DNA of 64,000 nt from Segatella oris. GTDB lineage: Bacteria; Bacteroidota; Bacteroidia; Bacteroidales; Bacteroidaceae. Below the pieces are notes generated by a model. The model saw only the letters and a program-made list of their open reading frames with translations, did not search any database and was not told the origin of the DNA. The translations under genes were made by a program, and so were the position numbers. Below are positions 25,739 to 32,744 of the stretch, piece after piece (position 1 is the first letter of the stretch; the number at the start of each line of letters is the position of its first letter). Where the stretch lies: the NCBI RefSeq assembly GCF_900637655.1, contig NZ_LR134384.1, forward strand, positions 1,426,001 through 1,490,000, read 5' to 3'.

Positions 25739-26183
25739 CCTTCTTCTCCTTTTCCTCATCCTTCTGACTGTTGAACTCAAACGAGAGTTTCACAGTCTGT
25801 CCGAAATTATCCTCCACATACACGTCTATTGTCTGCTGGTCGGTGGAAGCGGAGGTGTAGTATAACCTGAACTCTTCCTTGTTGAGCGGATAGCGGTCAT
25901 TGGGCTTGAAGACCGTACCGTTATCCATCTTCAATCTCCCCCTGCCATCGGGTTGGAAATAACGGATGGTGTAGCGTGCCTCTTCAAACCGTCCCTGCCG
26001 TTTGAGCGTGCAGCGTATCTCTGCCGTCTGCCCTTTTGTGATGTGCTTCTGCACCGGCATCGTCTCTACCGTGAACGGGTATGCCTGCTGAATATCCAAC
26101 TCGTGATCACAAGCAGATAGACAAAACACGGCAATGGAGAGTACCCCCATTACCCAAATCGTATTCAATATATTCTTCTTCAT
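25722..26183 (-). CDS. traQ: Conjugal transfer protein TraQ (DUF3872)
   Basis: 153 residues with a lipoprotein signal (VMGVLSIAVFCLSAC, Cys near 25). The mature part is an all-beta DUF3872-like domain (VETMPVQKHITKGQTAEIRCTLKRQGRFEEARYTIRYFQPDGRG) with a Lys/Glu-rich tail. TraQ proteins of CTnDOT-type elements are exported accessory parts of the mating apparatus. It follows traP by 27 bp and overlaps the lysozyme gene. Confidence 0.88.
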   Translation of the reverse strand: MKKNILNTIWVMGVLSIAVFCLSACDHELDIQQAYPFTVETMPVQKHITKGQTAEIRCTLKRQGRFEEARYTIRYFQPDGRGRLKMDNGTVFKPNDRYPLNKEEFRLYYTSASTDQQTIDVYVEDNFGQTVKLSFEFNSQKDEEKEKKDEDRK

Positions 26184-26210
26184 TGTTCGTTACATTTTAA
26201 TATTATACAC

Positions 26211-27056
26211 TCACACCTGCCTTTGAGACAGCAGATAGTCATTCAAATCCTTATGGTCTGCATACAGCGAGGAACGGTCAATGACTTTCTCCCCGAAGCG
26301 GGCGTGCAATCTCTGAAAAGTCCTTCGTCCTGCATCGTCATTGTCGAGGAAGCATTCTATCCTTTCATATCCCTGCAAGGCTTTCACCGCTTTCTCCACA
26401 TTGGATACGGAATTAAGCACAAGCCAATCCGAATCGATGATACCTAACTGCATAGCGGAGAGATAATCCATAAAACCTTCAAAGACGGAACATACGTCCG
26501 AGCTGTTACACTTTAAGGAAATGTCCTTTGGCGGTATGCTGCCCTTGAAAAAGCGGTTGCGCAATTCCAATCCTCCGGCATCGTTGCGAAAGCCGATGGC
26601 ATAGTACCGTTTGCCATGCACCCGGTATCGAACCTCCTCGCAGTTTGGGATGGCAACGTGGGCATTGATGCCTCTTTCTTTCAAGTAGCCCAGCAGTCTG
26701 GCATCTTGCAACGGGCGTACCCATATATCCTCGAAGATGGGTTCTTTCTCTTCATTCCTTTGTGGACGTTCTATTATGGAAAGCGGACACGTTCCGCTCT
26801 TTGCGATGAATGCCGCCCGCAGGAGAAAATCCTCGCTTCCGATGAACGCTCCTGCCAAGTCGAAGATGTCGCCACCTTTGCCCGTCCCGAAATCGAACCA
26901 AACATTCTTGGCGATATCAACCTTGAAAGAGGGTGTCCGCTCCGTGCGGTACGGAGCGGAATACCACAAGGCATTTCCTTTCTGTTTAGTCGGATGAATC
27001 CCCATTGCGCTGAGGAAGTCCGCAATGGGAATCTCTCTCATCTGTCGTGCATCCAT
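26211..27056 (-). CDS. traP: Conjugal transfer DNA primase TraP
   Basis: 281 residues from the ATG at 27056, whose A is also the last base of the traO stop codon; the open frame reaches back to 27128 inside traO. The N-terminal region matches the CHC2 primase domain (LWYSAPYRTERTPSFKVDIAKNVWFDFGTGKGGDIFDLAGAF), but the Cys/His zinc ligands are missing. The Toprim domain has VFEGFMDYLSAM and FLDNDDAGRR, which hold the catalytic Glu and Asp-x-Asp. It probably primes the complementary strand of transferred DNA in the recipient. Confidence 0.88.
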   Translation of the reverse strand: MDARQMREIPIADFLSAMGIHPTKQKGNALWYSAPYRTERTPSFKVDIAKNVWFDFGTGKGGDIFDLAGAFIGSEDFLLRAAFIAKSGTCPLSIIERPQRNEEKEPIFEDIWVRPLQDARLLGYLKERGINAHVAIPNCEEVRYRVHGKRYYAIGFRNDAGGLELRNRFFKGSIPPKDISLKCNSSDVCSVFEGFMDYLSAMQLGIIDSDWLVLNSVSNVEKAVKALQGYERIECFLDNDDAGRRTFQRLHARFGEKVIDRSSLYADHKDLNDYLLSQRQV

Positions 27057-27640
27057 CAGTCCAGCATGATTTTCATTCCGACACCGTACTGGGCATGGAA
27101 ACGCTCCGTAGAGCCTCCCCACAGGCAACGTTCCCTGCCATAGAGCAGCAGTACAAGGTGGTCACTCAGATAGGTCTCCGCCTGTAGGGTGATTGCCCCA
27201 CCGTAGATAAAACCGTCTTTATTGCGTAGTGTCGAGCCGTCAAAGAGCCGTTTCTCTCCGCCATTGACCGTCTCATAGCCCGCCAAGGCGGAAATACCTG
27301 CTGACAGGAAAAAGGTCTTGCTTCCGTCCGAAAGCACCCCAAAGAAGAAACCTCCCTCGCCCGTGAACTGCTCCACAGGTATACGCCTTTCTCGATAGGG
27401 GTGGTATCTTCGGAGATACTCCGCCCCAAGCACCCATTGATGCCCGCCTTTGGTGTAGGTGGCAAGCGAAGCCCCGAACGTATAGCCCGTCTCATTCTTG
27501 GAAGAGGAAGAATAACAACCATCCGCCATGCCTGCGGTCAGGCGTATACCTTCCATCTTGGGCAGACAACGCTGGGCGTGCGCCTGCCCTGCAAAGAGGG
27601 CAAGTGACACGATAAACAGAAAAAATGCGAGTTTTCTCAT
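27056..27640 (-). CDS. traO: Conjugal transfer protein TraO
   Basis: 194 residues with a signal peptide (LAFFLFIVSLALFAGQAHAQ). The mature sequence is a series of amphipathic beta strands (YTFGASLATYTKGGHQWVLGAEYLRR, FFLSAGISALAGYETV, AQYGVGMKIMLD), which suggests a small outer membrane barrel, as for TraO of CTnDOT. It shares one base with traP downstream and follows traN by 1 bp. Confidence 0.9.
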   Translation of the reverse strand: MRKLAFFLFIVSLALFAGQAHAQRCLPKMEGIRLTAGMADGCYSSSSKNETGYTFGASLATYTKGGHQWVLGAEYLRRYHPYRERRIPVEQFTGEGGFFFGVLSDGSKTFFLSAGISALAGYETVNGGEKRLFDGSTLRNKDGFIYGGAITLQAETYLSDHLVLLLYGRERCLWGGSTERFHAQYGVGMKIMLD

Positions 27641-27641
27641 A

Positions 27642-28562
27642 TCACTTCACTTTGAGTTCATTGATTTCCCTCGCACGCACAAGGTCTTCGTTCTCCACGA
27701 CAAAGGATTGGTGTCTTCCGCCGTTCTTCTCGTGCATCTCCACAATGAGCTGCTTGTCATCGGGGATGGTGAACTTTTGCAGGGTGAATACCGTGCGTTC
27801 GCTCTTCTGCCCCGCCACGCAGGTGATGTAGTTGTAGGCACGCAGCGGAAGCAGCACCTGCTCCTGCATGGCAGTCTGCTTGGCGACCTTCTTGTCCACG
27901 ATTTTGAACGTGATGAAGTCGATGTCGAACGGCACGTTGGACTTGTTGCGCAGTTCCGTATGGAAGTACAGCAGTCCGTTGTGCGAATACAACCCTTTGA
28001 GCAGGTACTGAATACCGAAGGACTTGCTGCCGATGTGCTTCACCGCCCGCCTGTCCTCCTTGTGAATGGATTTCATGATGAGCCTTACCAGCATCGGGCT
28101 TTCGCTTCCGAGTTCCTTGAGATAGACCTCCATGGCGTTGTTCGGACGGTTTACGCTCTCCCCATCGTGGATGAAGTCTGCCATTTCCACATTGAGTAAC
28201 AGCGGCTCGTTGGCATACTTGACATTAAAGGTGTAAAATGCCCCGTCTTCGGTGATGACGCTCATGTTCGTCTCTTCGTGGAAGTCCTTGACCGTCGCCT
28301 TCACACGGATGACGTTTTCCGCCCCGTCCGCCTTCCCCGCAATGAGGTTGGGCGAACCCAGATCCACATAGCGCACGGCAGAGGGGAAGATGATGTGCAC
28401 CGTCTTATCGTAGGTAATTTCCAAACCGTGGGGTGGTATCATCCGCTCAAAGCCAATTTTGCGGGTCAGCCCCTCATAGAGGTCTCCCGTTGAGGTTGTT
28501 TCCTGTGCGTTCGCACAGACTGCGCCCAGCATCAGGGCGATGGCTAAAACTGTTCTTTTCAT
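27642..28562 (-). CDS. traN: Conjugal transfer protein TraN (DUF4138)
   Basis: 306 residues. A signal peptide (MKRTVLAIALMLGAVCANAQ) precedes a beta-rich VirB9-like domain typical of DUF4138: LEITYDKTVHIIFPSAVRYVDLGSPNLIAGKADGAENVIRVKA, then SFGIQYLLKGLYSHNGLLYF. By analogy with VirB9 it would form part of the outer-membrane core of the type IV secretion channel together with TraM. It carries the CCACT-type leader motif just upstream (28565-28585). Confidence 0.92.
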   Translation of the reverse strand: MKRTVLAIALMLGAVCANAQETTSTGDLYEGLTRKIGFERMIPPHGLEITYDKTVHIIFPSAVRYVDLGSPNLIAGKADGAENVIRVKATVKDFHEETNMSVITEDGAFYTFNVKYANEPLLLNVEMADFIHDGESVNRPNNAMEVYLKELGSESPMLVRLIMKSIHKEDRRAVKHIGSKSFGIQYLLKGLYSHNGLLYFHTELRNKSNVPFDIDFITFKIVDKKVAKQTAMQEQVLLPLRAYNYITCVAGQKSERTVFTLQKFTIPDDKQLIVEMHEKNGGRHQSFVVENEDLVRAREINELKVK

Positions 28563-28564
28563 TT

Positions 28565-28585
28565 TTACTTTGGATTAAAGTGGTG
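28565..28585 (-). promoter_or_regulatory. Leader motif upstream of traN
   Basis: On the minus strand CACCACTTTAATCCAAAGTA runs up to the traN ATG. It is one of five related copies of CCACCACTAAAATCC in the element (35970, 40368, 57355 and 59574 are the others). Confidence 0.45.
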
Positions 28586-28600
28586 AATAATAACTGTGAA

Positions 28601-29962
28601 TTACTTGTTGTCCGATTGGTAGAGCAATACCTTGTAACCAGCCTTCAGATGCACCTTGACGGTACGCATTTTCTTAGAGAAATACTGCGAGGTGCCTTGT
28701 ATCAGTCCCTTCCCCAAATCAGCGGCAAGCTGTGCGCCCGCATCAGTGGAGAAGTTCATACTGCTGCCTGCGGAAGTACCCATTCCTGCGACAATCTCCT
28801 TCGCGGCACTGCGCTCCATCGAGCCGGGGATGAATATCCCAGCTTGTCCGTCCGTATCGTACACCGCCAACTCCACGGGGATGATGTTCCCGTGATATTC
28901 CAGCGAAGAGATGAGTACGTTCAGGCGTTCACCCTGTATCTTCGCCACGCCGGCCACCGAGGTGTTCCGAGGGATTTCCCTACCGGATACCAGCATCGGC
29001 TCCAAGAGACGGAAACGTACCGTTTGCCCGTCCGTAACCGTCTGCCGGGTATGCACACAGGCGGAGATGGTATTCTTCTCCGTCAGCGGGGCTGTTCCGA
29101 TGGCGGTATGGAATATGTAGTTCCTCTCCTTGACATATTCGGAGCGGAAAGTCGAGTCGCTCATCGGCTGTGCCAGAGCCGACACCACTTGTTCGCTCAC
29201 GGGGGAAACGGGAAAGGCTACCGCCTTCCCGTTTCGGGTAGTTACGACCGCTTTCCCTTCGGAAGCCGTCTCCCCGTCCGATGCCAATGCCATATTGGAA
29301 GAGGACTGTCCACCGCCCGACGGCATATATTTTGCCGCCAACTGATAGGACTTTTCAAGTAGTGCCATCTGGTCGTTCACGGTTATGGCGGGCGACTGCT
29401 GTTCGCTGCTCATACGGTTTTCCAACTCTGCCAATCGGGCACGCAGTTCTTCCTTTTCAGGGTCTTCCCTCGGTGCTTCATAGAAACTGCCGAGCGTGCG
29501 GTTGATGTCTTGGTAGGCTGATGCAGAGGCGTGAAAGCCGTCTTGCGGAGCAGCAGTGCGAGAGCCAAAGCCGTTATCTCTTTCCGACAAATCCGTCTTT
29601 AATGCCAACTCTTCGGAACTCTGCTCCGGTTGTCCTCCTGTCATCTCCCCGAACATGGAACTCAGACTCTGCATCGCGCGGCTGCGCTCCTGCTCTTTCT
29701 CCTCCATCATCTCTTTCTCGTAGGCTTTCTTCTTATCACCGATCAGTTCGGCTGCTGTCGGGTCGGGTACTTCCGTGTTGAATCCCTTCGCCTGTTTCTC
29801 CTCTTCTTTCTCCGATGGAGCGAAGATGAGCCACATAGAGCCTGCAAAAAGCAGGAACATCAGGGGATAGATGACAAACTTCTTTCGCCTTTGTCTCTCT
29901 TCCTCCGTCAGCTCAGGCGAGGTGCTCGTATCGGAGGCTGTCTTTCTTTTGAATGGGAACAT
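28601..29962 (-). CDS. traM: Conjugative transposon protein TraM (VirB10-like)
   Basis: 453 residues. A short cytoplasmic start (MFPFKRKTASDTSTSPELTEEERQRRKKF) leads into one membrane helix (VIYPLMFLLFAGSMWLIFAPS, about 32-50). A long acidic, coiled-coil-prone linker (about 55-270) and a C-terminal beta-rich domain (about 290-453) with HTRQTVTDGQTVRFRLLEPMLVSGREIPRNT follow. This is the VirB10-like layout of PF12508 TraM, spanning the periplasm and linking the inner and outer membrane parts of the channel. Its first 50 bp overlap traL. Confidence 0.93.
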   Translation of the reverse strand: MFPFKRKTASDTSTSPELTEEERQRRKKFVIYPLMFLLFAGSMWLIFAPSEKEEEKQAKGFNTEVPDPTAAELIGDKKKAYEKEMMEEKEQERSRAMQSLSSMFGEMTGGQPEQSSEELALKTDLSERDNGFGSRTAAPQDGFHASASAYQDINRTLGSFYEAPREDPEKEELRARLAELENRMSSEQQSPAITVNDQMALLEKSYQLAAKYMPSGGGQSSSNMALASDGETASEGKAVVTTRNGKAVAFPVSPVSEQVVSALAQPMSDSTFRSEYVKERNYIFHTAIGTAPLTEKNTISACVHTRQTVTDGQTVRFRLLEPMLVSGREIPRNTSVAGVAKIQGERLNVLISSLEYHGNIIPVELAVYDTDGQAGIFIPGSMERSAAKEIVAGMGTSAGSSMNFSTDAGAQLAADLGKGLIQGTSQYFSKKMRTVKVHLKAGYKVLLYQSDNK

Positions 29963-30245
29963 AATCGTAATACTTTAATAGGTTGATACTGTCTTTGGGA
30001 TAGAGCCGCCTTACGTCAGGAGCTTCTATATGCTCGATTTCTGGTAACGCTTCCTCCTCGGAGTCTCCGTCGGAGAAGAGGCGGAACAAACCGCTGAAGA
30101 AAACATAATTGGCAAGGAAAGCGAAGAAAAGAAGCATCGTCAGGACGACATACAGCCTCAGATGAGCGGGGATGCGTCCGCACAGGCGGCGGAGTCTTGC
30201 CTCCGCTCCCTCCTGCATCATTCGGAACAGACTTTTCTTTTTCAT
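29913..30245 (-). CDS. traL: Conjugal transfer protein TraL (DUF3989)
   Basis: 110 residues: a basic cytoplasmic start (MKKKSLFRMMQEGAEARLRR), one membrane helix (LRLYVVLTMLLFFAFLANYVFF, about 28-49) and a short acidic periplasmic tail. It matches the DUF3989/TraL form of CTnDOT-type elements. It overlaps traK by 4 bp and traM by 50 bp, so translation is coupled. Confidence 0.9.
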   Translation of the reverse strand: MKKKSLFRMMQEGAEARLRRLCGRIPAHLRLYVVLTMLLFFAFLANYVFFSGLFRLFSDGDSEEEALPEIEHIEAPDVRRLYPKDSINLLKYYDYVPIQKKDSLRYEHLA

Positions 30246-30865
30246 CGCTTACGGGTACTGATGTCCTTGTTCTCCACAATCTCGAATCCTTCGATATTGA
30301 AGCCATTCGGATTGTCATCGCTGCGGCTCGTATTGAGCAGGCGGCATACGGTCACGAGACTGCGCTCGGTCACGTTGGTCGCACGGATAATCATCTGCCG
30401 GGCATACGTCCGTACCGCATAGGGATAGCTGTCGAAGTCACAGAGAACGCTGTCCACCTGCACGACCTGATTGATATTTCCTGCCACGATACGGTTGTAG
30501 TATCCTTTCTCGGAGAAATCCCGATAGTAATTGTAGGCACTCTTGTCCGCCAAGAGCAGCGCACGGGAGATATTCCCCTCGATGGCACTCTTATCGGGCG
30601 AAAGAGTGAAAAACAACTCGTGGAAGCGGCGCACGTGCTCCTTGGCTTCTGCGGGTCTGTTCTGCGACAGATCCTGCGACAAGGCGAGCATCAGCGACTT
30701 ACCGCCATCCAACACATAGATTTTCTGCCGTTGGGCTTCGGCAAAGGAGTAGGCACTCCATACCGAATAGCCCGCAAGGGCAGCACACAGGCAGATGACG
30801 ACCAAGGTAAAGAGGCGTATCTGCCTGAAACTCGTTTCGATATTCTTTAATGACTTAAATTCCAT
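30242..30865 (-). CDS. traK: Conjugative transposon protein TraK (VirB8-like)
   Basis: 207 residues. One membrane helix near the start (LFTLVVICLCAALAGYSVWSAYSFA, about 18-42) is followed by a periplasmic alpha/beta domain with the TraK pattern (VRRFHELFFTLSPDKSAIEGNISRALLLADKSAYNYYRDFSEKGYYNRIVAGNI). VirB8-like proteins nucleate assembly of the inner membrane complex. It starts 6 bp after traJ and overlaps traL by 4 bp. Confidence 0.93.
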   Translation of the reverse strand: MEFKSLKNIETSFRQIRLFTLVVICLCAALAGYSVWSAYSFAEAQRQKIYVLDGGKSLMLALSQDLSQNRPAEAKEHVRRFHELFFTLSPDKSAIEGNISRALLLADKSAYNYYRDFSEKGYYNRIVAGNINQVVQVDSVLCDFDSYPYAVRTYARQMIIRATNVTERSLVTVCRLLNTSRSDDNPNGFNIEGFEIVENKDISTRKR

Positions 30866-30871
30866 AGCTTT

Positions 30872-31963
30872 TTAATTTTGTTCCGATGGTTCGGATGATT
30901 GGTTTCCTCCCCGATGAAATAATTTCCCGGCTATCTCTCTTCCCTTGCTCCCTGCATAGTTCATCGCATTTCGTGCGTGTCCTCCGGCAAATCCACCCAC
31001 GGCTCCACCCACGGCACCTGCGATACCGGCTCCCTTTCCTGCTGCGTAGTTCACGTTCTTGCCGAAGTTACCTGCTCCACCTGCCTGTATCACCCAACCC
31101 GCAACGGTCGGAATGGTGAAGTAGCCGATGATGCCGATCATCATGAAGACAAGGTACACGCCGTTCGAGGCGTCTATCGTGTAGGTAGGGTCGTTCTGCA
31201 ACTGCGTGATGTCGTGCTTGAGCATCAGTTCCTGAATCTTTGCCAGCATTGAACTGAACAAGTCCGCCACGGGCAGCCACAGATAGATGGAGATATACCT
31301 CGTGAACCATTGCGTGAGGGTACTTTGGAAACCGTCCCACACGGAGATGGCAAAGGCTATCGGTCCCAAGATGGAAAGGACAATCAGGAAGAATGTCCGA
31401 AGCGTGTCGATGAGCAGGGCGGCTGCGGCGAAAAGCAGTTCCAAGAGCTCCCGCACCATATTGCGGAACCATTTCTTGAGGTTGTACATACTGCGTTCCA
31501 CGTACATTCCCGCCATTGTCGCCATATCCGAGGGAGAGATACCGAGTTCATCCAGTTTCTTGTCGAACTCCTCGTTACTCACCAGATAGGCTGTTTCGGG
31601 ATTCTTCACCATCGCCTCGTACTCCAGCTTGTCCCGCAACTTGCGGTATTCGTCCATGCTGAAAGTCTGCTTTTCGAGCATCTTGTGTGTCCCCTGCACG
31701 ACGGGACTGAGCACCCCGTTGATAGTCTCCAAGACCATCGGAAAGAAGAGGATACAGAGACCGAGCGCAAAGGGACGGAGCAACGGATAGACGTCGATGG
31801 GTTCGGCACGGGCAAGCGTCTGCCACACCCGAAGTGCCACATAGAAGAGCGCGCCCAAGCCCGCAATGCCTTTGGCGACACCTATCATGTCACCACACAT
31901 AGGCATCATCTCCGTGTAAAGCGAACGGAGGACTTGGTGCAGGTTGTCAAATTCCGCTCCCAT
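30872..31963 (-). CDS. traJ: Conjugative transposon protein TraJ (VirB6-like)
   Basis: 363 residues from the ATG at 31963; a TTG three codons upstream exists, but the ATG sits 2 bp after the traI stop. Several membrane helices are evident (VAKGIAGLGALFYVALRV, PFALGLCILFFPMVLE, LLFAAAALLIDTLRTFFLIVLSILGPIAFAISV, YLVFMMIGIIGYFTIPTVAGWVI). A Gly/Ala-rich tail (about 305-345) follows. The architecture fits the polytopic VirB6-like inner membrane channel protein of CTnDOT-type systems. Confidence 0.92.
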   Translation of the reverse strand: MGAEFDNLHQVLRSLYTEMMPMCGDMIGVAKGIAGLGALFYVALRVWQTLARAEPIDVYPLLRPFALGLCILFFPMVLETINGVLSPVVQGTHKMLEKQTFSMDEYRKLRDKLEYEAMVKNPETAYLVSNEEFDKKLDELGISPSDMATMAGMYVERSMYNLKKWFRNMVRELLELLFAAAALLIDTLRTFFLIVLSILGPIAFAISVWDGFQSTLTQWFTRYISIYLWLPVADLFSSMLAKIQELMLKHDITQLQNDPTYTIDASNGVYLVFMMIGIIGYFTIPTVAGWVIQAGGAGNFGKNVNYAAGKGAGIAGAVGGAVGGFAGGHARNAMNYAGSKGREIAGKLFHRGGNQSSEPSEQN

Positions 31964-31965
31964 GA

Positions 31966-32595
31966 TTACCAATACCTTTCGTTGTCCGTTCCATAGAGCG
32001 AGAGCACCCGGTCGGTGTCCTGCTGCTTCTTGGCTCTGAGATAGCTCACGGAGATGTTCTTGTTCGTGTAGTAACGCACAAGGTTGCGGTAATCCCTGAT
32101 TTCCTTGTAGCAGCGATCCACCACGTCCATACGCTCCTTATCGGTCATCTTCAGCGTGGTGATGTTCACTACCTGCTTGAGTTCCTTGAGCAGGTTGTTG
32201 CTCTCCCCGAGCAGTTTGGTATAGCCGTTGGCAATGGCGACCAGCTCTTCCGGACGGAAGTTCGGGTCAGAGAGCATCTTCTTGTAGTTCTTCACATAGA
32301 TATCGGAGATTTCTCCGACCATCAAAATCGTCTCCTTTACCCGTTGGGCGTCCCGCACGAGGTTGTTCACCTTTTTCAGGGCATCGTAGTATTTCTTGCT
32401 CTCATTGTAGAGCTTCTCGACCTCCTTGAAGTTGTCGAGCGTGTTCTTGACCGTCTTGGAGGTCTGCACGATTTCCTTGGTCGTGTTGATGATACTCTGT
32501 GCAAGATTGGTGGGGTCTGTGACCACCCACTGGGCGTGTGCGCTGCCTGCCAAGAGGCAACCGCACGCCATAAGCATTAAAATTTTCTTTCTCAT
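31966..32595 (-). CDS. traI: Conjugal transfer protein TraI (DUF4141)
   Basis: 209 residues with a signal peptide (MLMACGCLLAGSAHAQ). The mature protein is almost entirely helical and coiled-coil-like (LAQSIINTTKEIVQTSKTVKNTLDNFKEVEKLYNESKKYYDALKK), the form of DUF4141 and reminiscent of the VirB5-type periplasmic component. A 149-bp gene-free gap separates it from traG, where some related elements carry a traH gene; none is visible here. Confidence 0.9.
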   Translation of the reverse strand: MRKKILMLMACGCLLAGSAHAQWVVTDPTNLAQSIINTTKEIVQTSKTVKNTLDNFKEVEKLYNESKKYYDALKKVNNLVRDAQRVKETILMVGEISDIYVKNYKKMLSDPNFRPEELVAIANGYTKLLGESNNLLKELKQVVNITTLKMTDKERMDVVDRCYKEIRDYRNLVRYYTNKNISVSYLRAKKQQDTDRVLSLYGTDNERYW

Positions 32596-32644
32596 TTTTC
32601 AAATTGATTTTAGCGTAGATACAATGTCGTTCGAGCCACTCGGA

Positions 32645-32706
32645 AAAATCAGTCGAGTAAATCTGAAAATCAGTCGACTGTTTTCTTGAAATATGACGTC
32701 ATATTT
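32645..32706. promoter_or_regulatory. Direct repeat and perfect palindrome in the traG-traI gap
   Basis: AAAATCAGTCGA occurs at 32645-32656 and again at 32666-32677 (21 bp apart). An 18-bp perfect palindrome, AAATATGACGTCATATTT, lies at 32689-32706. This is the only sizeable gap in the traG-to-lysozyme half of the operon, so an operator or internal promoter is plausible. Confidence 0.45.
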
Positions 32707-32744
32707 TTCGAACTTGTTGTATTACGCGGTTAAACTTTCATTGA

